From the NCBI GenBank assembly GCA_012934845.2, contig WNNJ02000225.1, forward strand, positions 62,001-126,000: DNA of 64,000 bases, written 5' to 3'. Within the stretch, counting starts at the first letter, position 1; the number at the start of each line of letters is the position of its first letter. Below the pieces are notes generated by a model that made no database searches, was not told the DNA's origin, and saw only the letters and a program-made list of their open reading frames with translations. Below, in pieces: positions 22,986 through 33,150 of this stretch. A program made the position numbers and the translations under genes. Origin of the DNA: Pomphorhynchus laevis. Its lineage: Eukaryota > Acanthocephala > Palaeacanthocephala > Echinorhynchida > Pomphorhynchidae.

Positions 22986-25900
22986 TGGATTATGCATATT
23001 TCTAAGAAAAAACTCAAATTTTAATGCTGATGTGATTTCGGAACTCACTGATGTTGATTTGGAAATCCTAGTTGTGAAATTTTGTAAATGTTCAAAAGGT
23101 CGTTCTTTTAATCTTACGGCAGTGTTGATATATCGGCCCCGAGTGGAGATGAATCAAAATCTATCTTGCTCCTAAATAACATAATGAACAATATAACTGC
23201 TTCTAGTCCGTACGTATTACTACTGAGCAATTTCAATAAAATTCCTTATAACGACTTCGCTCATAATTTTGGATTACAGCGGATTGTAGACTTTCCAATG
23301 AGATATAGAGCGTGCTTAGACATAATATATACAAATGTGACTGCTTACACGACCAATGCTGTTATACTTAACTTAAAAAAATGTTGTTATACTTTAATAA
23401 ACTTAACTTAACATGATCAAGATTATGAAATTGACTCTGATAAGCAGTTCTGATCATGCGGTGTTGTTAGTTACTCCGTATACTCTTGTTGAATGTCCAA
23501 CTTCTTACCATATTGTGCATGATAAAAGGGATCAGCATCTAATCCTATTGAAACAAGGAAATAAGCATAGTTTAGCTTTATATAATTGCGACTCACTGGA
23601 TGTATTTGAAAGAATTCAATTATTAACGGGATGTATTGATGCTGTATGTGCGAATACACTTCCACATAGGAAGGTTAGGTTAACGAATCATTATCCTCTT
23701 TGGTTAACTCCGCTGATTAACGATTTACATAATCAAAAAGATAAGGCTTACAAGAAAAGTAATCGAAACGTATTTAGTCAGCTCACTGTAAAGCTAGACA
23801 ATCAAATTAAACTGTCAAATACATTGTATCATCTAAATTTACTTTCTAAGTCACGAAACCATATATGAAAAATTTGCAAGAGTTTCATAAATCTTAAAAC
23901 ACAATGTTTTTCGTAATCTTAGTAAAGATGAATTGGCAATTAGGCTTAATAAATTAAACCGCTCATTTACCTCATTTGGTGGAGTATCCAAAAAATATGT
24001 ACAGACATTTCTCCCTCATATTAATGAAATGTATGTCTCTCGTATAGATATTGAAGAATTGATGACCTCTCTTAACTCATCGAAAGCATACTGAAATGGT
24101 ATTAGTTGCTGGCTAGCTAAATCACTAATTATAGAGTTATCCTATAAATTAGCTTTTCGTTTCACAAATTCTTTCAATCACCGATATTTTCTGACTATCT
24201 AAAGTCGTATAAAATGATATTTATTTCGAAGGATAAAACTGGGCTCAACTTTCGACCAATTACTTTGAATTCCGTTTTTGGGAAGTTGCTTAAATTATAT
24301 TTTCGCAGATTTATTAACAATTACAATGCTGTACTGGGTTACGATCAATTTGCTTATCGACAAAATCAGTCATCGGTTAGCACTCTTTGCTTCTACAAAA
24401 AATAGTTATTGACAGTTTGGACATTTCCACTTCATCACCCCGATTTGCATTCAGACAGACTGAAAAAGCATTCAATATTGTCAATAATTATATTCTATTG
24501 AATAAAATAGAAATCAGTGATTTCCTTCTCTGGCAAGTTGCTTGGGTATCTTCGTTTATTTCCGGGCGTAGTCAGTTTATTTCTTATAACGGATATCACT
24601 CAGATGTGTTTCCGATGCTTACAGGAATGCCTCAGGGCGGTATGGTGTTATTTCGTCAGTGTTATTTGCTATATATGTAAATGATTTCAGGCCATCGCTC
24701 ATTTACTCATGAGAAATCAAATTTGAGGACGACTATACGATTATTTTCTAGGTTTCGGATCCTGCTGTTATAGTTCCTGCTGAATAGTTCTGGGAGGGAA
24801 GTATTTAAAGAGAAGAGTGGGTACAAGGGGGCTATGGGTAGTAGGGAAAGTAAATTAGATAACTTAGTTTGTAGATAAGAAGAAAATTCATCAGGATTTA
24901 TATTACAAGGGGTAGATGATCGTGAAAGAATTGAGTTTAAGATTTTCCAATGAGATTTAGAGTTGGAAGATGACTCGAGTTGATTTCGCCAAAAGAGAGT
25001 ACGTTTAGTACGTATAAGAATGAGATGTGAACGGCGTTGAGAAAAGTAGGAATCACGAAGATTTGGAGAGTGAGTCGGGTGAACTTTTAAGAAAGCGTTT
25101 ATACATACGAAAAGAGTGACGGAGTCGACGCTTAGAAAGACTACAGTCAGAATCGAACCAGTGAGCAACGTGTCAGAATTGAATTAGGTAATGTCATGGA
25201 TTGGTGCCTTGAAAACAAATTAAAGTAGTGTCGTTTTGTCGTTCTCGCAGACGATTATTGTATATATCACATATTTCCGTTCATGCTAGGAATGTTGAGA
25301 TGGTAAATAAAATGAAAATACTCGGTACTTTTTTATCCAAGATCTATCCTGGAATGCTTACCTCAGCAAATTAGTCAAGAAATGTTCTTCGCGGCTATTT
25401 CTATTTAGGAAGACTAAAAAGAGAGGGCTTACATTCTTAATATCCTCACTATGTTTACAAATCACATATTCAGTCAATCTTGACCTATTTTTATCCATTA
25501 TTAATGGATTGCTCCAAGTATTTGATATTTTACTTATAAAGGATATATCACCTAGCAAGCAAGATTTGCAGTGTCCCTTTTGTACCATTACAAGTAATCC
25601 TTTCTAATATACTCGTGGATAAAGCGGTGTCTTTACTAAATTCTAAGCATTTCCTTGAGTTTTTCTCGTGAAATAGTGCTTTCATTCACAACTTAAGACA
25701 ACAGAAGACGAGCTACATTCGTTCGAACGGAAAAATCAAAAATGTTTTTTACCTCTGTTGTTCGTTTTTTGAACTCACTATTATAACCTTATTCTTTTTC
25801 TCTTCTTTTCGATTCTGAAATCTCTCTGGTAATATTGTTTTTTCATGCGTCTACATTCTACAAGGAAATATGGTTGCTTGTTCTTAAATAAAGGAATTGT

Positions 25901-26480
25901 TTTTACGAACAAATCTCGTACAAAATAGCACAACGCTTACATAAAAGTGTCACTTCTGGAAAAAAAACATATTTTGCCACATTGAAGTATTTTAGAAAAA
26001 TATTTGTTCCAATTGTCACTTATGGCTTGAATGAATTCTGGCCGGACCTCAGAAAATAATTTGACTGTCATTGATAAAATTAAATGGCTACATTAAAAAT
26101 GATAAAGTCATTCGCAGAAAACATTTTCCTCTATTTTAGTTCGTGTCGTAGACTACCCCCATTATTTCAAGATCTTATGCTTGAAGTTGATCTTCCAAGT
26201 ACGTTCTCATCCCTTAACCATATTTCAAGATGGAGCGATAAAATTAACAATGTTAGTTCGGAATATATGCAAACTCCTATGGTACTTCAAGCGATAATGT
26301 GAAAACATTCGTTATGTCTTAAGCGTCATCTAACTATCCACTTATCGTTACACGATTACCATGATAGGATATGTGAAAATTCCATTCCGTGTCATATCAA
26401 TGATGTTAATTGCCAATGTCGATTTTACCAACTACCTAGCGAAGAACTATTGAACATACGAAGATGTCCTATTCTTTAAC
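22985..26480 (+). mobile_element. Old LINE (copy H), endonuclease to RT, interrupted by an L2-like insert
   Basis: From left to right on the plus strand there are endonuclease remnants (GGLCIFLRKNSNFN, VLIYRPR, a LLLSNFN box, SSDHAVLL), then the pre-RT region (HYPLWLTPLINDLHNQKDKA), then RT segments (NFRPITLNSVFGKLLK, YDQFAYRQNQSSVSTL, GMPQGG, FEDDYTIIF in the FADD position). After 25170 the 3' portion continues (WCLENKLK, CPFCTITSNPF, SHPLTIFQDGAIK in another frame). Many stops and shifts are present, so it is old. An L2-like fragment on the opposite strand separates the RT from the 3' part. The clade is uncertain. Confidence 0.6.
24755..25170 (-). mobile_element. L2-like LINE fragment (copy C) nested in copy H
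   Basis: The minus strand encodes LRDSYFSQRRSHLILIRTKR, WRNQLESSSNSKSHWKILNS and LSLNTSLPELF, the endonuclease-RT linker of the L2-like family, nearly identical to 30.5-30.85 kb. The piece has no 3' tail, so it may not be a simple insertion by target-primed reverse transcription. It lies inside the older LINE copy H, in opposite orientation. Confidence 0.75.
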
Positions 26481-28557
26481 GATTCAGTTTAAAGTCAATT
26501 ATTATTATCAAGTTCAGACTTAGCCATAAGGCTTTAAGCCGATCACACAATACAGAAAAAAGATCAACCAAATGGGTAGGTTAGAAAAGGTGACAAATCA
26601 GCCTGGACGTATATCCAACGTCGAACCCTGTTTTTGAAAGCGAGGAAATTGGTGATGGCAGCGATAGGTTCAGGCAAACTATTCCAAACATCTACTGCCC
26701 GTTCAGACAGTCTGTAAAATTTTCGCAGCTTACCCGGTAATTTTTTAAAAAGCATCTTACAATGGCCTCGCAATCTCGAATTATCTCGAAATCTAACTAC
26801 ACCCAAAGGAAAGCCATCAGCTGAATGTACAATTTTCCAAAGTGTAATCAGATCAAGAAAAAGATACCGATACCTCACTGATAAAACGTTCAAACATCTT
26901 AATCTTGAAATAAAGCTTCCTTGACAACACATCCGAGAAGCTCGTCTCATTACACTTTCCAAGTTATTCAACTCACTCCTGGTCGTTGGAAAGGTTGCCT
27001 GTACACAATACTCAAGATGTGGTCTTACTAGGGCACAATAAAGTTTGGCGAAGATTTGCGGCGATAATTTTGCAAAAGTCATTTTTATGCAGTATAAGGC
27101 ACGTATCGCTTTTAACCGCGCGTGATCACTATTTGCTCTTGTCTTTAGCGATTCGTGAATTATCACTCCCAGGTCGGGATGTTCTGAGACTCGCTTGATT
27201 GAGTGTCCATTTATTTTGTAATCGAAATGAGTTTTATCTCTACCCAATCTGATCCATACACATTTTGTCGCGTTGAGTATCAAGCCAGTGCTATTACACC
27301 AAGTCCCGATACGGTTAAGGTCACATTGTAAAAATTCACAATCCGCCTCGTTTTGGGTTGTTGCCCATATTTTAACATCGTCAGCAAATGCCAGGTGAGG
27401 ACACTTTAACCTTAGGAGTAGGTCATTCAAAAAGATGATAAAGAGAAGTGGACCTAGGACCGTGCCCTGAGGAACACCCGAATGAACACGTCGAGCTGTT
27501 GACAAAACTTCATCTAATCGCACAACGAATGATCGATCCTCGAGAAATGTCTTAATCCAGTTGCAAATTGTCGTAGGTACACCGTAATGACGTAGTAGTG
27601 AATCTAAACCAGCATGTGGAACTCTATCAAAGGCCTTAGAGAAATCAAGAAATATTATATCAACTGTAAGACCCGAACTAAGAGCAGCTACCCAATGTTC
27701 GCGAGCATTCAACAGATTAGTTAGGCACGAGCGACCAGGTCGGAAGCCGTGCTGAGAATCATCAAGAATTTGATATAAATTTAGATGTTCACGTATTCTC
27801 TTCGCAATGAGTCTCTCCATAATTTTAGAAATAACACTGGTAAGACTAATTGGTCTAAAATCTGAACAAGTTAGTGCCAACTGTTTCTTTGGAATAGGTA
27901 CAACAATTGCCCTTTTCCAATCATCAGGAATCCACGAATACTGTAAGCTTCGATGAAATAGAGACGTAAGGCTTGGAGCAATAATGTGCGACAGAGTACG
28001 CAAAAGAAAAGGGGATACACCATCTGGTCCTGCAGAGCCAAAACTATTTAATTTATGGAGTTCAGACTGAACTTCAATGACATTAATAGGAGATATTGGT
28101 AAGTTAGATTGTAAGTTGGGCGGGTACTGTATCTGGTCAATATTCGATTGCGAGGATGGAGATACTACAAAACTGCTTGCAAGAGCTTCCACAATAGCCT
28201 CCTTGTCAACTACATCACCACTTTCTAAACGTACACAATTAATCGTAGAAGGTAGGATTCGACGATGTCTAACGTATGCCCAAAAACGTTTAGGTGACCT
28301 GTTAATGTCAGAAGCAATACCCTCTTCAAATGTTTTTCTTTTTGAGCGTTTTAGTTGGTTGCATAGATTGCGAAGAGTTTTGTACTCACGGTGCGTAACA
28401 GTGTTACGTTGAGAGATTCGCCATAATCGATTTCTTTCCTTTATCGTAGTCTCCAACTCATTGTCGAACCACAATGGCGTTGTCGTCTTGTAAGCCCTAT
28501 TTCTTATTGGTGCAAACGTATCCGAAATGGTCAATTGATGAAAGAATGCTGTGATTT
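26480..28557 (-). mobile_element. CR1-like LINE, 5'-truncated but with open RT frame
   Basis: The element spans the frame described in the next entry plus a short 3' end (CTGTATTGTGTGATCGGC, CTTAAAGCCTTATGGCTAAG, then TTGATAATAATAATTG). The 3' end resembles those at 20.33 and 21.36 kb, so they are one family or close relatives. No ORF1 and no endonuclease domain precede the frame; the 5' cut is near 28557. Confidence 0.8.
26564..28534 (-). CDS. CR1-like non-LTR reverse transcriptase (656 codons, uninterrupted)
   Basis: This is the RT-containing C-terminal two thirds of a LINE ORF2. In order: a pre-RT linker (WFDNELETTIKERNRLW), the fingers (GPDGVSPFLLR, WKRAIVVPIPKK, FRPISLTSVISKIMERL, QHGFRPGRSCLTNLL), the catalytic-Asp box IIFLDFSKAFDRVPH, GVPQGTVLGPLLFIIFLNDL, the FADD box (LAFADDVKIW) and the thumb (LYCALVRPHLEYCVQATFP). 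It has no internal stop or shift, unlike most LINE copies here, and so is probably recent. The MTISD start is only the first Met of a truncated frame; the endonuclease that would precede it is missing. Without it and an element promoter it is unlikely to be autonomous. Confidence 0.85.
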   Translation of the reverse strand: MTISDTFAPIRNRAYKTTTPLWFDNELETTIKERNRLWRISQRNTVTHREYKTLRNLCNQLKRSKRKTFEEGIASDINRSPKRFWAYVRHRRILPSTINCVRLESGDVVDKEAIVEALASSFVVSPSSQSNIDQIQYPPNLQSNLPISPINVIEVQSELHKLNSFGSAGPDGVSPFLLRTLSHIIAPSLTSLFHRSLQYSWIPDDWKRAIVVPIPKKQLALTCSDFRPISLTSVISKIMERLIAKRIREHLNLYQILDDSQHGFRPGRSCLTNLLNAREHWVAALSSGLTVDIIFLDFSKAFDRVPHAGLDSLLRHYGVPTTICNWIKTFLEDRSFVVRLDEVLSTARRVHSGVPQGTVLGPLLFIIFLNDLLLRLKCPHLAFADDVKIWATTQNEADCEFLQCDLNRIGTWCNSTGLILNATKCVWIRLGRDKTHFDYKINGHSIKRVSEHPDLGVIIHESLKTRANSDHARLKAIRALYCIKMTFAKLSPQIFAKLYCALVRPHLEYCVQATFPTTRSELNNLESVMRRASRMCCQGSFISRLRCLNVLSVRYRYLFLDLITLWKIVHSADGFPLGVVRFRDNSRLRGHCKMLFKKLPGKLRKFYRLSERAVDVWNSLPEPIAAITNFLAFKNRVRRWIYVQADLSPFLTYPFG

Positions 28558-28849
28558 TAACTTACATTGTAAGTTTATTAAATTTAGATTACTAGTAATA
28601 TTAAATTTAAATTTCTAAGTTGAAATTTTTTCTTTGTTTATTGCATTGTTATATAAACTTTAATATTTCCCCTTGCCAGTAGCATATGGGTTCATAAAAA
28701 AATCTTTCTCTCGTTAAATTAATTTAAAAAAACATACATTAATTATTATCATTTAAATATATCATTAATTATGTATCATAAATTAATTACGTATCATTTG
28801 CATATATATTTATTTATTATAAGTATATTTAATTTATATTTAATAATAA
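28558..28849. other. AT-rich spacer between two LINEs
   Basis: Nothing coding was seen. ATTAATTA-rich simple sequence fills most of it. Confidence 0.3.
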
Positions 28850-28920
28850 TACAAATTTATTTAATGTGGCAAATGCGTACAAGCTGTACGCTTACAAGTC
28901 CACAAACAAAAATGAGAAAG

Positions 28921-29530
28921 TCAAGCAGATAAATTGTTAAAATGGGATCGGATTTGTCGTTTGAAGCACTGCAGGGAAGTTGATTGGCGTATATGAATAG
29001 GCAGATGATTCCACGATAGAGGAGCAGCCACCAGGAAGGAGCGGAGTCCAAAGGAGGTAGAGTAGTTTGGGACATGTAAAAGAAGGGAATTACAGGAACG
29101 CAAGGAACAGTAAACAGGACGAGAATTATCAAGAAAAGGAAGGTTGAGAAATGAAGGGGTATGAAAAGTTACAAGGCGGAAAGCAACGATAAGAAGACGA
29201 ATTTGAACACGACAATAAATTGTAGGCAAATCGAGAGAAGCAAGATGGTAGGATGTATGATCAAAACGACGAAGACGGAGGAAAATTCGGACGGCTGCGT
29301 TGACGATGCGTTGTAGTGGAAGAAGAGTGGATTTAGGTGAGTTGGAAAATAGACTAAGACAATAATCGAGCCTAGAAAAAAGAAGAGAATATATGAGAGT
29401 CATACAAGAAGGGAAATCGATCAATCTACGAACTTGACGGAGGTTGCGGAGTATCAAGGTAGATGAGCGTACTTTATCTCTAACGAAAGGTTTAAGTGAA
29501 AGTCGGTTGTCGAAATGGAAACCTAGAAAA
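28921..29530 (-). CDS. L2-like ORF2 C-terminal part (shifted frame)
   Basis: This continues ORF2 beyond the frameshift: FLGFHFDNRLSLKPF, LRNLRQVRRLIDFPSC, YSLLFSRLDYCLSLF, LLPLQRIVNAAVRIF, and finally LSWNHLPIHIRQS and FKRQIRSHFNNLSA, then a stop. The LDYCLSLF-to-WNHLP segment is the usual C-terminus of L2/CR1-type ORF2 proteins. It has no start of its own and no separate function. Confidence 0.75.
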
Positions 29531-29539
29531 ACGAGATTA

Positions 29540-31927
29540 TCAACGATAGGAAAGAATTGTAGAATTTAATGATACGGAGGGAGGTTCGAAGCCGAGGCGT
29601 CGAGGTAGGATCCACATAATTTTGGATTTATCAGGATTCAGAGAAAGGCGAAGAGAAGAAAGATGATTGGAAATTGAGACAAGACAGTCGGAAGCAGAAA
29701 CACTAAGATCATGAATACGATAAGCAGGTGCGTGAGCATAGATGAGAATGTCATCAGCATATTGCATAACATGGAAGTTAAATGTATGAGAAATCGAAGA
29801 CAAGTCACCGAGAAGAAGAGAGAAAAGCATATGGCCTAATACGGAGCCTTGTGGAACACCGATCGGGATGGATGAAGGATGGGAGAGAGAAGAGTTAGAA
29901 TAGACGCGAAATGTACGGTTTGATAGATATGAAGAAAACCATGATACAGTGGGTAAAGAGAAGCCATAATCATGACGAAGGCGATGTAGAAGAATCGAGT
30001 GATCGACGATGTCAAAAGCAGACGATAGATCAAGAGAAACTATGACACTACATAATTTATGATCGCGCGATATGAGTAAGTCGTTATAAACTTTAAGACA
30101 TGCAATTTCGGTAGAGTAATTAGAGCGAAAAGCGGCTTGGAAGGGAGGAAATAAGTTAGAGGAATAGAGATATGTATTAACTTGCTTAAGAACGAGACGC
30201 TCAAGGAGTTTAGAGAGGGTTGGGAGAAGTGAGATTGGACGGTACGAAGATGGTAGTGAAGAGTCGAGAGATTGCTTTTTGATGATAGGACGAACAGTGG
30301 CGCATTTCCAGATGGAAGGAAATGTACAGCTACGGATGGACGAGTTGAACAATGTGGTTAGGAAGGGTAAGATAAAGGAGCAGATATTTTTAAGTAAGTG
30401 AGTGGGAATTGGGTCAGAAGGAGAGGTTTTATTAGGTAATGACAGCAGAACCGAAGAAACTTCATCAGACGAAACGGGAAGAAGGTGGAATAGTTCTGGG
30501 AGGGAAGTATTTAAAGATAAGAGTGGGTACAAGGGGGCTATGGGTAGTAGGGAAAGTAAATTAGATAGCTTAGTTTGTAGATAAGAAGAAAATTCATCAG
30601 GATTTATATTACAAGAGGTAGATGATCGTGAAAGAATTGAGTTTAAGATTTTCCAATGAGATTTAGAGTTGGAAGATGACTCGAGTTGATTTCGCCAAAA
30701 GAGAGTACGTTTAGTACGTATAAGAATGAGATGTGAACGGCGTTGAGAAAAGTAGGAATCACGAAGATTTGGAGAGAGTGAGTTGGGTGAACGTTTAAGA
30801 AAGCGTTTATACATACGAAAAGAGTGACGGAGTCGACGCTTAGAAAGACTACAGTCAGAATCGAACCAGGGAGCATGGCGCAAGCGCTGGGAACGTCGAA
30901 GTCGACTAGGCAGAAGGTTATTGAGGATCGACGTAAGTTCAGAATCAAACAGAATGCAGAGATCATCAGGAGAGAGATAGTTAAGAGGAAGTGAAAAGAG
31001 TGAAGAATTGAGTAAGGCTGTGCAGAGAACAGGGATATCGAGAAGCTTCCAGGGTCGACTTGGTGTAGATAAAGGTAAAGGCGGAGAAGGAGGATGGGGA
31101 CGAGTAAGAGTAAGAGTGACAAGGAAATGATCGGACAAACCAGGATCAGTAATTGACAAGGAGGTATAGTCATTGAAGCAGTTAGGAACAGCAATGATGT
31201 CGAGAGCACCGCCGAGAATATGAGTTGGGCTTGTTGAAAGTAATTTATAGTTAAAATCAGAAAAAAGATTAGTTAAAGTGATAGAGTCAGAGTCAGACGG
31301 GCGATCAAGACGAATGTTAAAGTCACCGAGAACAAAAGAAGGAGTATAAGACAATGAACAGTGAGACATAAGATCTGCAAGGTCGTTAAAGAAGATACGT
31401 GATGGGGCAACTGAACCTGGACGGTATACAATCACAAGTTCCAGAGGGAAAGGCGTTGATAATCTGCATATGAGTAATTCGAACGAAGTGTAACGGATGT
31501 TAACGTTGATTTTACGTAAAGACATTGGGTGACGAGCAATGGCAACAATACCGCCATGGTTAGACGCAGTAGATGTATGAGATGTAATTTGACGAGCTGA
31601 TTCAACTAGAGAACAACCAGAGCGACATAGACGACGAATAGCAAGATCGTCGGAATCAGAGTGCCAGGATTCGGTAATGCAGAGAATATCGATAGATAAT
31701 TGATCGAAGATATCGAGAAGCATATCAGCTTTGTGAAGAATGGAGCGAGTATTGAATAGACTAAGACGAAAAGTATGCTTAGGAGCGAGATCGACTAGCG
31801 AAGAAGACAAGGGGAGAGATGGGACGCCATCGAATTTTTGGCCTTGTGTGAAGAACGTGAAAATTTCCGTTGATTTTACGTATAGATAAGGATGACTCGC
31901 CGTTTGTTTCACGTCGATGTTTTTCAA
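29540..31927 (-). CDS. L2-like LINE ORF2: endonuclease plus reverse transcriptase
   Basis: The frame is open for 795 codons. Apurinic-type endonuclease: LFNTRSI, ILCITESW, HGGIVAIAR, VIVYRPG, VLGDFNIRLD, GGALDIIAV and LSDHFLV. These supply the N, E, D-N and SDH residues expected of the nuclease. Reverse transcriptase: ATVRPIIKK, SYRPISLLPTLSKLLERLV, FQAAFRSNYSTEIACLKV, VIVSLDLSSAFDIVDHS, IGVPQGSVLG and QYADDILIYAHA. The frame stops at 29540, just after LNPDKSKIMWILPR. The expected continuation (IVDNLVFLGFHFDNRLSLKP) lies in another frame, so about one base has been lost or gained near 29555. Apart from this the protein looks intact, so the insertion is fairly young. Confidence 0.88.
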   Translation of the reverse strand: MKNIDVKQTASHPYLYVKSTEIFTFFTQGQKFDGVPSLPLSSSLVDLAPKHTFRLSLFNTRSILHKADMLLDIFDQLSIDILCITESWHSDSDDLAIRRLCRSGCSLVESARQITSHTSTASNHGGIVAIARHPMSLRKINVNIRYTSFELLICRLSTPFPLELVIVYRPGSVAPSRIFFNDLADLMSHCSLSYTPSFVLGDFNIRLDRPSDSDSITLTNLFSDFNYKLLSTSPTHILGGALDIIAVPNCFNDYTSLSITDPGLSDHFLVTLTLTRPHPPSPPLPLSTPSRPWKLLDIPVLCTALLNSSLFSLPLNYLSPDDLCILFDSELTSILNNLLPSRLRRSQRLRHAPWFDSDCSLSKRRLRHSFRMYKRFLKRSPNSLSPNLRDSYFSQRRSHLILIRTKRTLFWRNQLESSSNSKSHWKILNSILSRSSTSCNINPDEFSSYLQTKLSNLLSLLPIAPLYPLLSLNTSLPELFHLLPVSSDEVSSVLLSLPNKTSPSDPIPTHLLKNICSFILPFLTTLFNSSIRSCTFPSIWKCATVRPIIKKQSLDSSLPSSYRPISLLPTLSKLLERLVLKQVNTYLYSSNLFPPFQAAFRSNYSTEIACLKVYNDLLISRDHKLCSVIVSLDLSSAFDIVDHSILLHRLRHDYGFSLPTVSWFSSYLSNRTFRVYSNSSLSHPSSIPIGVPQGSVLGHMLFSLLLGDLSSISHTFNFHVMQYADDILIYAHAPAYRIHDLSVSASDCLVSISNHLSSLRLSLNPDKSKIMWILPRRLGFEPPSVSLNSTILSYR

Positions 31928-32639
31928 TGCGAGCTAAATTGAGCTGGGCAATATCAGAAGGGGAGCGGTCAGGAAAGATACGGCAAGTAGATGAAGTGGT
32001 AAGAAGTTTAAAACGTTGGGAGAGTACCGAAGAGGCATGTGAACTATGTCGGAAAACGATTTTTAAGAGTGGAGGACTGAGATGATTGGATTTAGTGGAT
32101 TTGTTTAAACGAATAAAGGATACAGGAGCGATATTATTGAAGAGTGATGGGTTATCATCAGGAAGAATGGTTGCTAGGATATACCTGAAAGCAGATACAT
32201 CATCATCGAGGCGAGATTGTGGAGAAGCAGATTCGGAAAGCTTTAAGTTTGATATGATTATACAGCGATCGCGCGAAGGAAAACGATTTCGTGGAAGTGG
32301 TGGACGGACAAAGCTGGTAGGAGTCGAGGTAGATGAGCAGATAGAAGTGGAAATGACAGGGGTGCTTGATAAAGAATTAATATTGGTTGGAGCAAGTGTG
32401 ACAGGAGCGGGGTGTTGAATCGGTTGATCAGAGATGTGACTGGATATGATTTTAAATGAAGGATGTAAATTATTTGGAATTTATAAATATCTATTAAATA
32501 GTTTAAAATAATTAAAATAATTTATTTATTATATTTATATTTATAATAAATATATTTATTATAAATATATGATTATTATATATATTTATTAAATAGATTT
32601 ACATTTAGAGTTCCCGCAAATGGGCTTCAACACAACACG

Positions 32640-33060
32640 TACTATATATACAATATATTATGATAGGTCAAGTTAGTTGAAGGTTACAATATTAAGACTG
32701 TAGTTAATTGTTAGTGAATTTGTCTAACCGAAGACCGACGTAATGCTAAGGACGAGCATCTTGCGAGGGCGAAAGAAACGTCTGCTTGTAGTGAAGTTAC
32801 ACACTCGCTGTATGTCGATCCATGCTTTCGGGCTTGCTTGCTTGCGATGATCGTCAACATATTTTTGGCAGATGGGTCTATGCTTCCTACAGTAGAGAAA
32901 ATGAGCGGAATTAATCCGGCGCATTCGAGTTTTGTAACTCTCTCTAAGTACTTACTCCGTTTCCTGTTTTCATGATAAGTATGTGAACTCTGCATATTCA
33001 AAGCGTAAGACTGAGCAAGTGGATTGAAAACACAAACGTCCATGGTTTGCATAGTAAATG
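32640..33060 (-). mobile_element. LINE ORF2 C-terminal domain fragment (family K)
   Basis: An open frame of 129 codons (32711-33100) has the pattern DVCVFNPLAQSYALN, then YHENRKRSKYLERVTKLECA, GLIPLIFSTVGSIDPSAKN and LALRRSSV. This is the conserved tail found after the RT in a group of animal LINE polyproteins (VFNP.A..Y, Y..HE..KR..Y..R, F.PL.FS...G). No RT precedes it. It sits directly against a 93-bp L2-like tail and the start of the L2-like copy A region. It belongs to a family different from the others in the window. Confidence 0.65.
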
Positions 33061-33150
33061 ATAATAATACAAATTTATTTAATGTGACAAATGCGTACAA
33101 GCTGTACGCTTACAAGTCCACAAACAAAAATGAAAAAGTCAAGCAGATAT
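33058..33150 (-). mobile_element. L2-like LINE, 93-bp 3' tail (copy F)
   Basis: AATAATACAAATTTATTTAA, then GACAAATGCGTACAAGCTGT and CAAGTCCACAAAC, are the L2-like 3' UTR as at 28.85 kb, with very few changes. It is a severely 5'-truncated insertion into the family K fragment. Confidence 0.8.

Larger units (their letters stand above)
28850..32460 (-). mobile_element. L2-like LINE, nearly full length (copy A)
   Basis: The order on the minus strand is an ORF1-like region (about 32440-31870, Ser/Thr/Pro-rich, with KIVFRHSSHAS, QRFKLLTTSSTCRIFP and LNLARIEKHRRETNGE), then ORF2 (endonuclease plus RT), the ORF2 C-terminus in a shifted frame, the 3' UTR with GCAAATGCGTACAAGCTGTA, and a short TATTATT tail. 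RT motif spacing and the STEIACLKVYNDLLIS segment place it with the L2/CR1 group. It is the most complete of six L2-like copies in the window (20.99, 22.4, 24.8, 28.85, 33.06 and 61.0 kb). Confidence 0.85.

Noticed and set aside
31870-32418. Plus-strand open frames of 71 and 110 codons
   Set aside because: Shadows of the L2-like ORF1 region on the minus strand; the minus reading is conserved in copy B at 61-62 kb.
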